This document shows positions 38,223 to 48,326 of a stretch of 64,000 nucleotides of DNA, in pieces. Below the pieces are notes generated by a model. The model saw only the letters and a program-made list of their open reading frames with translations, searched no databases and was not told the origin of the DNA. The position numbers and the translations under genes are program-made. The DNA is from Pseudoalteromonas sp. P1-25 (lineage in GTDB: Bacteria > Pseudomonadota > Gammaproteobacteria > Enterobacterales > Alteromonadaceae): assembly GCF_001401805.1 (NCBI RefSeq), contig NZ_LKDW01000001.1:1-64000 (forward strand), in the 5' to 3' direction. The first letter of the stretch is position 1, and the number at the start of each line of letters is the position of its first letter.

Positions 38223-39101
38223 ATGCGTTTTTATATATCTATTCTATTTATTTGTTTTTTTTCGCTTTTAAATACTGTTAATGCACAAGAGTCAGCTGCC
38301 CCAACAGAACAGCAACAGCAACAAGCGTTAGCACAATTAAATGAGCCTATGTATAAACCGCTTTTAGAACGCTATATTCTTGATGAGTTAAAAGCTGTTC
38401 GCCAAGACCAACAACAATTACGCGAAGATGTAACTAAACAAGTTACCCACGCCCAATTAGACACCGCCGACAGAGCGCTTATTTACACCACCGACACAAT
38501 AAATAATGTATTTTTTATTATTACTGCTACGGCCTCTATTTTGGTTTTAGTAGGTTGGAACTCGCTGCGCGATGTTAAAAACAAAGTAGAAGACATAGTA
38601 AATACGCGTGTAAGTGTGATCACTGACGAGTACGAAGATCGCCTAAAAATTCTTGAAGAAAAACTACGTGTACGCTCAGAAGAAATACTCAGTAACCAAG
38701 AGCGTATATCAGTCACTAACGAGGTGCATTCTTTATGGATGCGCGCAAACCTAGAAAGCGACTTTGCAAACAAAATAGAAATATTTGACGAAATTTTAAA
38801 ACGTAAGCCGGAAGATGTAGAAGCCATTGCCTACAAAGCGGATGCATTATTAGAGCTAAACGAAACCGCCAAAGCCATTGAGTTATGTAACCAAGCCATT
38901 GATATAGATAGCGACTACGGCTATGCCTACTGGCAGCGTGCATGTGCGTATGCACTTACACACAAACATGCCGATGCATTGGCCGATATTAAAATGGCCC
39001 TTGATTACTCGCCAAACTTACGTAATGAGTTATTGCACGAAAGCGCATTTGCCAGCCTGCACGATAACGACAGCTTTAATGCGATAGTGGCAGGTAGCTA
39101 G
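38223..39101 (+). CDS. Membrane-anchored TPR protein
   Basis: 292 residues. A signal peptide (about 1-21, ending VNA) is followed by a Gln-rich helix, a transmembrane segment at about 95-118 (NVFFIITATASILVLVGW), a coiled coil to about 165 and two to three TPR-like units at 185-270 (AIAYKADALLELNETAKAI, then YAYWQRACAYALTHKHADAL). The topology places the TPRs in the cytoplasm, where they may bind a protein partner. No partner is identified here, and the following DNA is a repeat cluster. Confidence 0.7.
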   Translation: MRFYISILFICFFSLLNTVNAQESAAPTEQQQQQALAQLNEPMYKPLLERYILDELKAVRQDQQQLREDVTKQVTHAQLDTADRALIYTTDTINNVFFIITATASILVLVGWNSLRDVKNKVEDIVNTRVSVITDEYEDRLKILEEKLRVRSEEILSNQERISVTNEVHSLWMRANLESDFANKIEIFDEILKRKPEDVEAIAYKADALLELNETAKAIELCNQAIDIDSDYGYAYWQRACAYALTHKHADALADIKMALDYSPNLRNELLHESAFASLHDNDSFNAIVAGS

Positions 39102-39177
39102 AGTTTTATAGCCAAGATGCTAACGTGTTGATATAAAAGCTGTTGTGGTTTTTTATCATTGCGTTAGCTACACGCCT

Positions 39178-39540
39178 AAGCCATGAGAAGCTTCGCTTCT
39201 AACGTGAGCAAGCTCAACGTCTACAAGTCAAATTAACACCGGAGCTAAACCCAGCTCTGTAGACGCACATTGCTTTCGTTTAAAAACAACGTTTTTACCT
39301 AAACGTAAACCACTTTGCCAAAGCCATGAGAAGCTACGCTTCTAACGTGAGCAAGCTCAACGTCTACAAGTAAAATTAACACCGGTGCTAAACCCAACCC
39401 TGTAGACGCACAGCTTGCTGGCGTAACGAGCGATAGCTCGTAAATATTAAACCAATACAATCACAAAGAGGTGAAGAGGCGCTTCGCTTTAGAGAAGTAA
39501 CTAGTAATGAGAAGCTTCGCTTCTAACGTGAGCAAGCTCA
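39178..39540. repeat. Cluster of TGTAGACG-family repeats
   Basis: A half copy ends at 39225, a full copy spans 39258-39368, and a truncated copy starts at 39401. The last is interrupted after GCTGGCG by AACGAGCGATAGCTCGT, and a final half (GAGAAGCTTCGCTTC...) lies at 39508-39540. The interruption contains AGAGGCGCTTCGCT, related to the repeat at 20001-20042. Confidence 0.82.
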
Positions 39541-39558
39541 ACAAATAAAATGTTAACG

Positions 39559-39879
39559 TTAGCGTTTAAAGTATAAATCGATGGCTTTGGTGAGGAGTTC
39601 GTCGAGTTGCTCTTCGAAGGTATCTATATCAATTTCAAAATGATTTAAATAGGCTTTGGCCTGCACTCGCGACAAGTTACGGTTTTTTACGCTGTACTGG
39701 CGCTCATCTTTTTGTTTATCAAAACGCGGTAAAAACAAAAATTGCCCGTAATAAGGTGATTTAATGTGCTTGTTAGCATAACGACAAAAGTCTTCTATGT
39801 GATCTGCGCCTTGCGGCCCTAAACACCCAGGCTCAACACGGTACATTAAGCGAATTTTTTTGTCGTCTGCTAACTGCAT
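39559..39879 (-). CDS. Small conserved-looking protein of unknown function
   Basis: 106 residues with no signal peptide or membrane helix. The N-terminal part, RLMYRVEPGCLGPQGADHIEDFCRYAN, has two Cys and a pattern that looks like an intact, selected protein. The C-terminus is helical and acidic (IDTFEEQLDELLTKA). It follows the NTF2-like gene by 13 bp on the same strand, so the two may form an operon. I do not recognise a family or function. Confidence 0.6.
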   Translation of the reverse strand: MQLADDKKIRLMYRVEPGCLGPQGADHIEDFCRYANKHIKSPYYGQFLFLPRFDKQKDERQYSVKNRNLSRVQAKAYLNHFEIDIDTFEEQLDELLTKAIDLYFKR

Positions 39880-39892
39880 AGTAGGCCTTTTA

Positions 39893-40618
39893 TTATCTAA
39901 AAAATAATACGCGGATTATTTTTCCATCTTTTATTTGGTAGCTCGAAACTAACTCTGAGCGTTTATCTACCACGTTTTCGTCTGTTGAACAGGTTTCTGA
40001 TAGCTCGTGATCTATTACTATGTCGCCGTGCACAATACGCTTTATTGGTGAGCTATTAATGCACTTTAATTTTTTAAACATTAAGCCGTAACGGGCTATG
40101 AGCTTTTCTTTTCCTTTAAATAATAGCTCATTAGGAAAAATATAAAACTCTACATCTTCATCGTACATACGAATAAATTGTTCAATGTTACGTGCGTTAT
40201 AAGCTTCAACTAATTGCTCTACAACAGCGAGCGACTCACGAGACTGCTTAGCTTTAGCTTGTTGTTTTGCAGTTAATGCTTCTTTGGCTTGGGTTACCGC
40301 TTTTTCTGCCTCGGCTACGGCCGCTGCTTTTTCTACTTTGGTTTTTGGTTTTTCTACCGGTTTAGGGGTTTCGCTACCTAGTACTTTTGAATCATCAGGT
40401 TTAGTTGTCTCTACTTTTGGCGTTTTAAGCTTTGGGGCTTGGTACTCAAGTGTGTTTAACTTTTCATCTTTTGGTTGCGAACTGCTGGCTTGAGTAGAGC
40501 TTGACGCTTGCTCGGTGCTTTTTTGCTCTTGTTGACTCTCTTCGGTTTGATCTGCTGCGTAACTGATCAGGGCTACTGTGGCAATAAGCGTGGCAAAAAT
40601 AATAGATAACGATTTCAT
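39893..40618 (-). CDS. Exported protein with C-terminal NTF2/SnoaL-like domain
   Basis: 241 residues from ATG 40618, preceded by AGGAAAG; a frame extension to 40690 has no such site and would mask the signal peptide (MKSLSIIFATLIATVALIS...). After the signal peptide comes a low-complexity Gln/Ser/Lys/Pro-rich linker to about residue 105, a short helix, and an NTF2-like cone fold at about 130-241 (VEAYNARNIEQFIRMYDEDVEF then KGKEKLIARY). Such domains can bind ligands, dimerise or catalyse. The function here is unknown, and the location is probably the periplasm. Confidence 0.7.
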   Translation of the reverse strand: MKSLSIIFATLIATVALISYAADQTEESQQEQKSTEQASSSTQASSSQPKDEKLNTLEYQAPKLKTPKVETTKPDDSKVLGSETPKPVEKPKTKVEKAAAVAEAEKAVTQAKEALTAKQQAKAKQSRESLAVVEQLVEAYNARNIEQFIRMYDEDVEFYIFPNELLFKGKEKLIARYGLMFKKLKCINSSPIKRIVHGDIVIDHELSETCSTDENVVDKRSELVSSYQIKDGKIIRVLFFR

Positions 40619-40710
40619 AACTTTCCTAATATGAACATATAACGCTGTTAATGCTGCAACATAACAAATTTGAGCGTTTTCGGGTAGCAATTAAATGATT
40701 GTTATACACT

Positions 40711-41454
40711 TTACCAATACTGCTCAACCGTTATGTGCCCTGGGTCTCTGCGACGATTTCGTTTAAAGTTTTTGGCTAAAAGTAAGTCGGTTGTGTCTTT
40801 CACCATCTGTGGGTTACCGCAAATCATAAATTGGGCATTATCAGGCGTTGGCATGTGTGGGGTTTTACTAAACAGCTCACCGTTTTGAATTGCTGTCGTT
40901 ATACGCCCTTTTAGGCCTTGTTGTGGCTCCTCACGGCTTACAACCGGAATATAATTAAGCTGTGTAGGGTGCGCGTTTGTAAGCGTGTGTATTAAGTTTT
41001 GGTAGCTTAAATCGGCATTAAAACGTACGCCGTGCACTAAGTTAATTTGTGTGTATTTTTCCCATACCTCTGGTTGCTGCAAAATAGATAAAAACGGCCC
41101 TATTGCGGTGCCTGTGCTTAACATCCATAACTGTTGGCTTGGCGGTATTTCGTCAAGGGTAAAAAAGCCAGAAGCACGTTGCTCTATTAATACAGTGTCG
41201 CCTGGTTTTAATTGCGCCAGCTTAGGCGATAATAAACCACCCTCTACATTAATAAGGTAAAATTCTAAATCGGGGTTATTAGGCGCGTTTACATAAGAAT
41301 ATGCCCGTGCAATACGCTTATCTCCATCCATAATCGAGAGCTTAGTAAACTGCCCTGCTTTAAATGGCTCTACACGTGCGTTTACGACTAAACTAAACAG
41401 TGTATCGCTCCACCATATTACTTTTTTTACAGTTGCATCTACCCAGTTAGACAT
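40711..41454 (-). CDS. fpr: Ferredoxin/flavodoxin-NADP(+) reductase
   Basis: FAD enzyme that moves electrons between NADPH and ferredoxin or flavodoxin, 247 residues from ATG 41454 (GGAG seven bases upstream; an ATG at 41466 is in frame but lacks this). FAD binding is shown by RAYSYVNAP and the following NVEGGLLSPKLAQLKPGD. NADP binding is shown by LSTGTAIGPFLSIL and ICGNPQMVKDT. The C-terminal Trp of HITVEQYW stacks on the flavin, as in E. coli Fpr, which it resembles over its length. It is monocistronic. Confidence 0.95.
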   Translation of the reverse strand: MSNWVDATVKKVIWWSDTLFSLVVNARVEPFKAGQFTKLSIMDGDKRIARAYSYVNAPNNPDLEFYLINVEGGLLSPKLAQLKPGDTVLIEQRASGFFTLDEIPPSQQLWMLSTGTAIGPFLSILQQPEVWEKYTQINLVHGVRFNADLSYQNLIHTLTNAHPTQLNYIPVVSREEPQQGLKGRITTAIQNGELFSKTPHMPTPDNAQFMICGNPQMVKDTTDLLLAKNFKRNRRRDPGHITVEQYW

Positions 41455-41602
41455 AGTCAACTCCATAGCTTAACGCTTTAAAAATGATAAATGGTTGTAA
41501 TTTATACACTAGCATTAACTTAAGTAGAGTGACACTGCGAGCAACTACTTTTTAAACATAACGTTTTTACTTTGGGTAACATTGATTTTATTAAAAAGAT
41601 GA

Positions 41603-41662
41603 GTAGCAGCGGCTTTATGCCGCGATAAATTAATACAAATACGCGAGGTAAACTCCAGCTAC
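41603..41662. repeat. Second copy of the GTAGCAGCG element
   Basis: It starts GTAGCAGCGGCTTTATGC and ends GCTAC, matching 19927-19988 in inverse orientation. Its right end is less well preserved. Confidence 0.6.
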
Positions 41663-41669
41663 TTTTTTT

Positions 41670-42143
41670 TAATGCGCACATTGCTGGCGTTTTAAAAGCA
41701 ACGCTTTTACCTAAGTGTAAACCCCTTTGCCAAAGCCATGAGAAGCTGCGCTTCTAACGTGAGCAAGCTCAACGTCTACAAGTAAAATTAACACCGGAGC
41801 TTAACCCTTCCCTGTAGACGCGCAGCTTGCTGGCGTTTTAAAAACAACGTTTTACGTTGTGTAAACCCATTTGCCAAAGTCATGAGAAGCTGCGCTTCTA
41901 ACGTGAGCAAGCTCAACGTCTACAAGTAAAATTAACGCCGGAGCTTAACCCAACCCTGTAGACGCGCAGCTTGCTGGCGTTTTAAAAACAACGTTTTACG
42001 TTGTGTAAACCCCTTTGCCAAAGTCATGAGAAGCTGCGCTTCTAACGTGAGCAAGCTCAACGTCTACAAGTCAAACTAACGCCGGAGCAAAACCCAGCCC
42101 TGTAGACGCGCAGCTTGCTGGCGTTTTAAAAGCAACGCTTTTA
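41670..42143. repeat. Tandem TGTAGACG-family repeats, 144-bp period
   Basis: A partial copy ends at 41780, full copies occupy 41813-41924 and 41957-42068, and a partial one starts at 42101, each 144 bp apart. Copies differ by paired changes in hairpin arms, such as AAAAGCAACGCTTTT versus AAAACAACGTTTT. No gene lies in 41467-42271. Confidence 0.88.
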
Positions 42144-42150
42144 TGGGCAT

Positions 42151-42177
42151 AAAAAAAGCCGCATAAAATGCGGCTTT
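42151..42177 (-). terminator. Terminator of the deoB-deoD operon
   Basis: The stem AAAGCCGCAT/ATGCGGCTTT followed by a T run on the minus strand lies about 95 bp after the deoD stop. Confidence 0.88.
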
Positions 42178-42271
42178 GGGGGTTTAGTCTCACTTCACTT
42201 TGGGCGTGTCTCCAAAACTTAGTGAATACGTTACCAAGGAACTGTTTGCTAATTTAATAAAATTACGTTTA

Positions 42272-42973
42272 TTAAACAGACTCTAATGCAATTTTAACCA
42301 TTTCGTTAAACGTGCTTTGGCGCTCATCGGCTGGTGTTGCTTCACCAGTGATCACGTGGTCACTTACCGTGAATAATGCCATTGCATTTGCACCGTACTC
42401 TGCTGCTACACCGTATAAACCGGCTGTTTCCATATCAACAGCAAGTACTCCTAGTTTATCTAGGTCTTTGTAAAATGTGTCGTCAGCTTGGTAGAAAGTA
42501 TCGGTAGTAAATACGTTACCTACCTTTGCTTTTATACCTAGCTCTTTAGCGGCGTTAACACCGTTTAAAAGTAGGTCAAAGTTAGCAATTGCTGAAAAAT
42601 CGTAACCACGAACACGTGCACGGTTTACGTTTGAGTCGGTGCTTGCACCTTGTGCAAAAATTACGTCGCGAATTTTAATATCTGTACCAATACCACCACA
42701 GGTGCCAATACGGATAATATTTTTTACGCCAAAGCTTACAATTAACTCACGCGCATAAATAGACATAGATGGTATGCCCATGCCCGAACCCATTATACTT
42801 ACCGGTTTACCTTTGTATGTGCCTGTAAAGCCGTACATGTTACGTACACCAGTTACTTGTACTGCATCATCTAAAAAGTTTTCAGCAATGTACTGTGCAC
42901 GAAGCGGATCGCCCGGCATTAATACTGTTTCAGCAAAGTCACCAACGTTTGCACTAATATGCGGAGTACTCAT
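42272..42973 (-). CDS. deoD: Purine nucleoside phosphorylase
   Basis: Phosphorolysis of purine (deoxy)nucleosides to base and (deoxy)ribose-1-phosphate in the cytosol. 233 residues, the length of hexameric bacterial DeoD. Family motifs include [33 protein letters not shown], the phosphate-site RIGTCGGI and the ribose-site [12 protein letters not shown], with catalytic Asp in [10 protein letters not shown]. It follows deoB by 16 bp and forms one operon with it: DeoB converts the sugar-1-phosphate produced here to the 5-phosphate. Confidence 0.97.
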   Translation of the reverse strand: MSTPHISANVGDFAETVLMPGDPLRAQYIAENFLDDAVQVTGVRNMYGFTGTYKGKPVSIMGSGMGIPSMSIYARELIVSFGVKNIIRIGTCGGIGTDIKIRDVIFAQGASTDSNVNRARVRGYDFSAIANFDLLLNGVNAAKELGIKAKVGNVFTTDTFYQADDTFYKDLDKLGVLAVDMETAGLYGVAAEYGANAMALFTVSDHVITGEATPADERQSTFNEMVKIALESV

Positions 42974-42989
42974 TAATTGTTTTTCCTTT

Positions 42990-44207
42990 TTATTTAGGCG
43001 CGTTAAGCTTATTTAAAAAGCCGTCGCCGTATTCAAGTGCAGGTAAGTTAAACCACTGTGCAAGGGTTTGACCTATATCTGCAAAGCTATTGCGCTCGCC
43101 AAGCGGGGTATTTTGCATGCCCGGTTGATAAGCTATAACTGGTACATATTCGCGGGTGTGCTCAGAACCTGGAAAGGTTGGGTCACAGCCGTGATCTGCA
43201 GTGATCATTAATACATCATCTGCATTTAATTGGTTTAGTATAGTTGGTAAGTAATCGTCAAATTCTTTTAATGCTTTTGCATAACCAACTGGGTTACGAC
43301 GGTGGCCAAACTTTTCGTCAAAATCAACTAAATTGGTAAAAATTAAGCTGTTGTCTGGCGCGTTTGCTAATACTTCGCTGCTTTTTTCAAGCAAATTCAT
43401 TAGCCCTGGGGCTTTATGTTTTTGCGTAATACCTTGGTGTGCATATATATCAGCAATTTTACCAATGCTTATTACTTCACCACCGTGTTTAGATAACACA
43501 TCTAACAATGTTGGCGACGGCGGCAATACAGAATAATCACGACGATTACCTGTGCGAGCAAAGTCTGCATTGCTTGTGCCTAAAAATGGCCTAGCTATAA
43601 CACGACCTATATTTAGCTTGTCGAGTAATTCGCGAGCAATTTCACAAATTTCGTAAAGTCGCTCTAGACCAAATGACTCTTCGTGAGCAGCTATTTGAAA
43701 TACGCTATCTGCAGAGGTATAACAAATTGGCTTACCTGATTTTACGTGCTCTTCACCAAGTTGCTCTAAAATCGTGGTGCCTGATGCATGGCAGTTGCCT
43801 AAAATACCAGGAATACCCGTGCGGGCTATAAACTCATCTACAAATTCTTGTGGGAAACTCGGCTGTGTTTTAAGGAAGTAACCCCAATCAAATAACACGG
43901 GTACGCCGGCCATTTCCCAATGCCCTGAAGGCGTATCTTTACCGCTTGAAAGCTCTTTTGCATAACCCCATGCACCTTGTGATGCTTGACGGTCAGAAAC
44001 TAAACACGTTTCGCCACCTGCTGCCTCACAGGCATCAATTAAACCTAATTTAGATAAATTAGGTAACGATAACGCTTTACCCGTTTCGTCGTGGTATGCT
44101 TTTAACAAGTGGGCAAGTGTATTTGCTCCAACATCACCAAATTTGTCTGCATCGGGTGCTGCGCCTATACCTAGGCTGTCTGCCATTAAGATGATTGCTC
44201 TTGCCAT
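42990..44207 (-). CDS. deoB: Phosphopentomutase
   Basis: Converts ribose- or deoxyribose-1-phosphate to the 5-phosphate, joining nucleoside breakdown to central metabolism. 405 residues, alkaline-phosphatase superfamily. Metal ligands are in [25 protein letters not shown] and [19 protein letters not shown]; the phospho-Thr is in [11 protein letters not shown]. It is the first gene of deoB-deoD and divergent from udk-nupC. Aldolase and thymidine phosphorylase genes (deoC, deoA) are not next to it here. Confidence 0.97.
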   Translation of the reverse strand: MARAIILMADSLGIGAAPDADKFGDVGANTLAHLLKAYHDETGKALSLPNLSKLGLIDACEAAGGETCLVSDRQASQGAWGYAKELSSGKDTPSGHWEMAGVPVLFDWGYFLKTQPSFPQEFVDEFIARTGIPGILGNCHASGTTILEQLGEEHVKSGKPICYTSADSVFQIAAHEESFGLERLYEICEIARELLDKLNIGRVIARPFLGTSNADFARTGNRRDYSVLPPSPTLLDVLSKHGGEVISIGKIADIYAHQGITQKHKAPGLMNLLEKSSEVLANAPDNSLIFTNLVDFDEKFGHRRNPVGYAKALKEFDDYLPTILNQLNADDVLMITADHGCDPTFPGSEHTREYVPVIAYQPGMQNTPLGERNSFADIGQTLAQWFNLPALEYGDGFLNKLNAPK

Positions 44208-44262
44208 GTTGACCTCACTTTGCTTCTAGGTGGTTACTTTATCCGCTGAACGAATTTTCCGT

Positions 44263-44280
44263 ACAGGACATAAGTCCTGT
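44263..44280. promoter_or_regulatory. Palindrome in the deoB/udk divergent region
   Basis: ACAGGAC/GTCCTGT with a four-base centre is a perfect 7-bp inverted repeat in the 195-bp gap between two divergent nucleoside operons. It is a plausible operator or 5'-leader hairpin for the deoB operon. No T run follows on either strand, so it is not a normal terminator. Confidence 0.4.
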
Positions 44281-44402
44281 TTCATAAAAGCTAAACATTA
44301 TAAATTTGCGTTCTTAAGCAAAGCAAAAGAGATTATTCGTGTCTTTTTTGCTATTGTGATCAACCAAACAACTTTTCCTTTTCTGTGTGGGTGAGAACTT
44401 TA

Positions 44403-45032
44403 GTGACACGAACTATTATAGCTATTGCTGGCGCATCGGCGTCGGGCAAATCTCTTTTTAGCCAAACTATTTACAATGAGTTGGTTAATGAGCTTGAACC
44501 AGGCGCTATCGCCATTATTGAAGAAGATGCTTATTACAAGGATCAGTCGCATTTGCCTATGGAACACCGTACGCAAACTAACTACGACCATCCTGATGCA
44601 TTTGAACATGAGTTAATGCTAGAACATTTAACTCAACTTCGTAGTGGTAACTCTGTCGAAGTACCTACTTATGATTATGCACAACACACACGAAGCGATG
44701 AAACTCGCCGCGTTGCTGCAGCTAAAATTTTAATAGTAGAAGGTATTTTATTATTAAGTGATAAAGCACTTAATAAAGAATTTGATATTAAGGTGTTTAT
44801 AGATACCCCCCTTGATATTTGCTTAATGCGTCGTATGCAACGAGACATGGAAAAAAGAGGTAGAACATTACAATCTGTTGTTGAGCAATATCAAGCAACT
44901 GTTAGACCGATGTTTTATCAATTTATTGAGCCTTCAAAGCATAACGCTGATTTGGTTGTGACTCGAGGCGGTATGAACCGCGTTGCGATTGATATTATTA
45001 AAAGTAAAATTAAGTATTTACTACAAGAATAA
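44403..45032 (+). CDS. udk: Uridine kinase
   Basis: Phosphorylates uridine and cytidine to the monophosphates. 209 residues from the GTG at 44403, with GGTGAG upstream; the frame is open to a GTG at 44385, giving 215. The P-loop [10 protein letters not shown], the base-site [10 protein letters not shown] and [21 protein letters not shown] and VEGILLL all match E. coli Udk, as does the lid region [11 protein letters not shown]. It is followed 17 bp downstream by nupC, so import and phosphorylation of nucleosides are co-expressed. The exact start remains uncertain. Confidence 0.93.
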   Translation: MTRTIIAIAGASASGKSLFSQTIYNELVNELEPGAIAIIEEDAYYKDQSHLPMEHRTQTNYDHPDAFEHELMLEHLTQLRSGNSVEVPTYDYAQHTRSDETRRVAAAKILIVEGILLLSDKALNKEFDIKVFIDTPLDICLMRRMQRDMEKRGRTLQSVVEQYQATVRPMFYQFIEPSKHNADLVVTRGGMNRVAIDIIKSKIKYLLQE

Positions 45033-45049
45033 TAACGGGAAACATCTGT

Positions 45050-46273
45050 ATGACAACATTTATGAGCTTAGTAGGCATGTTTGTACTACTAAGTATTGCT
45101 TTTGCGGCGTCGACTAATCGCAAAGCAATAAACTTACGCACCGTAGCGATAGCCTTTGCTATGCAAGTAGTTATTGGTGGGTTTGTACTGTTTTTTGAAG
45201 CAGGCAAAAATGTGTTAGCAAGTATGTCTAGTGCCGTTTCTTCGGTTATTAGTTTTGCAAACGATGGGATTGGATTTTTATTTGGCCCACTTGCTTCGCA
45301 AGACACGCTAGGTTTTATTTTTGCTATTCAAGTTTTACCGGTCATTGTGTTTTTCTCAGCACTTGTTGCTGTGCTTTATCACATTGGCATTATGGATTGG
45401 ATAATTAAAATTTTGGGCGGCGGTTTACAAAAATTATTGAAAACCTCGCGCACAGAATCGCTCTCAGCAACGGCTAATATATTTGTAGGCCAAACTGAAG
45501 CACCTTTAATCGTTAAGCCGTTTATAGCAACCATGACTAAGTCTGAGTTGTTTGCAGTAATGGTAGGTGGCTTAGCCACGGTAGCAGGCTCTGTAATGGC
45601 AGGTTACGTAATAATTGGTGTAGAGCTTAAGTATTTAATTGCCGCTAGCTTTATGGCTGCACCAGGTGGGTTTTTAATGGCCAAAATGATTGTGCCAGAA
45701 ACCGAAACACCTAAAGATACGCTCGCAGAGTTAGATAGCGATGAAGACAAGCCTGTTAATGTTATTGATGCAGCAGCATCAGGCGCAGCTAACGGCATGC
45801 ATTTAGCGCTAAATGTGGGCGCAATGCTATTAGCTTTCGTAGCATTAATAGCGTTATTAAACGGCTTATTAGGCGGAATTGGAGGGTGGTTTGACTATCC
45901 TACTTTAACGCTACAAGAGATTTTAGGTTATGTATTTGCCCCTGTTGCATGGTTACTTGGCGTACCATGGGATGAGGCAATCATAGCAGGTAGTTTTATT
46001 GGTCAAAAGTTAGTAGTAAATGAGTTTGTTGCTTACTTAGACTTTATAAATTATCGCGATACGTTAAGTGCGCACACTCAAGCAATTGTAACATTTGCCT
46101 TGTGTGGGTTTGCTAATCTATCGTCGATAGCTATTTTACTAGGTGGATTAGGCGGTATGGCGCCTAGTCGGCGAAAGGATATCGCACGCTTAGGGCTCAG
46201 AGCAGTGTTAGCAGGATCTATGGCTAACCTTATGAGCGCAGCAATTGCTGGGTTTTTCCTCTCGCTAGCTTAG
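45050..46273 (+). CDS. nupC: NupC-family concentrative nucleoside transporter
   Basis: Inner-membrane cation-coupled nucleoside importer, 407 residues. It shows hydrophobic helices throughout and the CNT-family substrate-site segments [12 protein letters not shown] and [10 protein letters not shown], plus [20 protein letters not shown]. The length is right for bacterial CNT proteins. Co-transcribed with udk and divergent from deoB-deoD, it supplies the substrates of both. A terminator follows at 46364. Nucleoside preference cannot be read from the sequence. Confidence 0.93.
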   Translation: MTTFMSLVGMFVLLSIAFAASTNRKAINLRTVAIAFAMQVVIGGFVLFFEAGKNVLASMSSAVSSVISFANDGIGFLFGPLASQDTLGFIFAIQVLPVIVFFSALVAVLYHIGIMDWIIKILGGGLQKLLKTSRTESLSATANIFVGQTEAPLIVKPFIATMTKSELFAVMVGGLATVAGSVMAGYVIIGVELKYLIAASFMAAPGGFLMAKMIVPETETPKDTLAELDSDEDKPVNVIDAAASGAANGMHLALNVGAMLLAFVALIALLNGLLGGIGGWFDYPTLTLQEILGYVFAPVAWLLGVPWDEAIIAGSFIGQKLVVNEFVAYLDFINYRDTLSAHTQAIVTFALCGFANLSSIAILLGGLGGMAPSRRKDIARLGLRAVLAGSMANLMSAAIAGFFLSLA

Positions 46274-46363
46274 AAACTTAATGAGATGAACACCGGTGTT
46301 GCAAAACAAGAAGATAGTACTTTAAGGGGTTAAAGCACTATCTGACTTGAACGATACTTCACC

Positions 46364-46384
46364 AAGGGCCGCAAGGCCCTTTTA
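46364..46384 (+). terminator. Terminator of the udk-nupC operon
   Basis: AAGGGCC/GGCCCTT with a GCAA loop region and a short T run lies 91 bp after the nupC stop. The rest of 46274-46719 shows no gene. Confidence 0.75.
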
Positions 46385-46719
46385 TCGTTTTAGGGCTATT
46401 AAAAACTTACTCCTTTTAGTTAAATAAGCACTAGCCTTTGTCCCTCCCTCAACGAGCTGTTTACTCAAACACCCGTAATAAATAAGCTTTTTTTCATAAA
46501 TCCTTTTAATTATTGGTAAATTTGCAATCTTAGACCACACTTAGTAGTAATTTTTTGCTGTAACGTTGCCGCATCTTTTGCACATAAGTGGCGTGTGTTT
46601 TTGCTTATGAGCTATTAGTCACAAAACTATCAAAAAAATAAAACCTATTTACTTTTTGCTATGTGATGGCCAGCTAAGCGTTGTATTCGTTATTGAACAC
46701 TATGAGATGAACTTAATTA

Positions 46720-47433
46720 ATGCGTGTAATTGTATCTTTATTGCTGTTTTTTTCTTTTTTTAGCTTTGCTTCATCTAAGCAAATTTTAGTCGTTACGGAG
46801 CTTTCACCACCGCATCAAACCCTCGTTAATGGAGAGGTGTCAGGCTCTGGCACTGCGTTCATACGCGACATTTTTAAAGCTGCTGGCTTATCTCCCGACA
46901 TTCATATGTACCCTTGGGCGCGTGCTTATAAATTAGCAACAACAGTCGATAATACATTTATATATAGCCTCGCCAGAACCCCAGAACGAGAGGCTAAGTT
47001 TCACTGGATAGGCGGCCCAGTAGGTCATTTTGAACTAGGATTTATTAGCTTAAGTAGTCGCTCAGATATAAGTATTTCAACAACTGAGGATGCTAAAAAA
47101 TATAAAATTGCGATGCAGCGCAACGATTTTGCAACAGATACGTTATCGAAAATAGGCTTTGAAGTGGTACTAACCTCTGACATAAAAAAATCATATGCGC
47201 TTTTGTTAGCAAACAAAGTCGACTTAATTGTAGATGATAAAAACTTTATGGTTAAAATGGTAGAGTACTTAGGCTATGAAAAAAACCATTTAAGCTTTCT
47301 TTATAAAGTGGATGAATTAACCATTAATGCATACTTAGCCGCCAACATAAATACTGATCTAAAATATATAAAGGCCCTTAATGAAGCCTATTTTGAGGTA
47401 GTAAAAACAACGCCCCTACCCTATGATATTTAG
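46720..47433 (+). CDS. Periplasmic solute-binding protein, family 3
   Basis: 237 residues with a signal peptide (about 1-19, ending ASS). The SBP_bac_3 fold is indicated by QILVVTELSPPHQTL, then YPWARAYKLATTVDNTFIYSLARTPERE and a second lobe with KVDLIVDDKNFMVKMV. Proteins with the YPWARA motif are common in marine gammaproteobacteria and are usually not linked to a transporter. The ligand is unknown. It is convergent with a paralogue on the other strand. Confidence 0.8.
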   Translation: MRVIVSLLLFFSFFSFASSKQILVVTELSPPHQTLVNGEVSGSGTAFIRDIFKAAGLSPDIHMYPWARAYKLATTVDNTFIYSLARTPEREAKFHWIGGPVGHFELGFISLSSRSDISISTTEDAKKYKIAMQRNDFATDTLSKIGFEVVLTSDIKKSYALLLANKVDLIVDDKNFMVKMVEYLGYEKNHLSFLYKVDELTINAYLAANINTDLKYIKALNEAYFEVVKTTPLPYDI

Positions 47434-47448
47434 CCTTAACTAGCTTAA

Positions 47449-48150
47449 TTATTTTTCATAGGGGGCCATAAAATATGCCAGCCCTCGCTGTTGCACAAGC
47501 TTGTTATACGCAATTTCAAAGCGCTTAGTAACCTCTAAAGGCACTTGTTTATTAAACGCCAAATAGTTATCTTTTAGAGAAGGCGGAACAGGCAGCTCAT
47601 ACAGTTGTTCAACATTACTTAGCGATAAACCATATGCCTTAAGTTGGTTATTAACGACTTGCTCCGATCCTATAATTAAATCTAACCTCTTTTTTATAAA
47701 TAGCTCAATGTACTCTTGCTCTTGTGCCACCACCAAGAGGTTTTTGCCGCGTTCAAAACCCGCCTTTTCGACTAGGGTGCTATATATATCTCCTCTAACA
47801 ATACCTAAAGTATAACTTTTAAGCTCGCTCAAACTAGCGCTCTGTACTTGATTGTTACCAGCCAATTTATAAAAGTAGGTTTTACCTGAAACTAATGGCC
47901 CTAACCAATTGAATACACTTACCCGGTTTTCATGTTTAGCTACAGAAAATATTGCTGAGTGGGGGTCTAACGATACAGACTTCATAGCACGCGCAAAGGG
48001 CTGCACTCTAAATGTGCATTCTATGTTTGCGTCAATGCATAATGTATTTACGATATCAAAATTTACACCAGTCAAAACACCTTCATCGTTTAAAAAGTTA
48101 TAGGGTGCAAAATGATCAGTATATATAGTTAGCTTAAAGCTATTTGCCAA
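47449..48150 (-). CDS. Solute-binding protein, family 3, with a displaced signal peptide
   Basis: 233 residues as read from a TTG at 48150, starting exactly after what looks like a signal-peptide cleavage site. The domain is typical: KLTIYTDHFAPYNF, VQPFARAMKSVSLDPHSAIFSVAKHENR and a second lobe with RLDLIIGSEQVV. Upstream, in the same frame, the DNA encodes a good signal peptide (KALLSLLFIFCIQPVLA) but no ATG, GTG or TTG opens it. Adding one T to a TTTT run at 48197-48200 would join it to GTG codons at 48207-48212. Either a frameshift, a sequence error or a rare start is involved. Confidence 0.7.
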   Translation of the reverse strand: MANSFKLTIYTDHFAPYNFLNDEGVLTGVNFDIVNTLCIDANIECTFRVQPFARAMKSVSLDPHSAIFSVAKHENRVSVFNWLGPLVSGKTYFYKLAGNNQVQSASLSELKSYTLGIVRGDIYSTLVEKAGFERGKNLLVVAQEQEYIELFIKKRLDLIIGSEQVVNNQLKAYGLSLSNVEQLYELPVPPSLKDNYLAFNKQVPLEVTKRFEIAYNKLVQQRGLAYFMAPYEK

Positions 48151-48276
48151 AACAGGTTGTATGCAAAATATAAAAAGAAGTGAAAGTAAGGCTTTTAAAA
48201 TAACAACACCACAATAAATATAATAAATTTTTATAAAAGAATAGGTGTTTAGGTAGGACAGTCAAATTTTAGGCAC

Positions 48277-48304
48277 AAAAAAAGCGCCTTAAGCGCTTTT
48301 TTTT
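48277..48304 (-). terminator. Terminator of the cold-shock gene
   Basis: AAAAAAAGCGC/GCGCTTTTTTT around CTTAA lies about 23 bp after the cspA-like stop on the minus strand. Confidence 0.9.
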
Positions 48305-48326
48305 ATTTTTACTTTAACAGTAAAAA

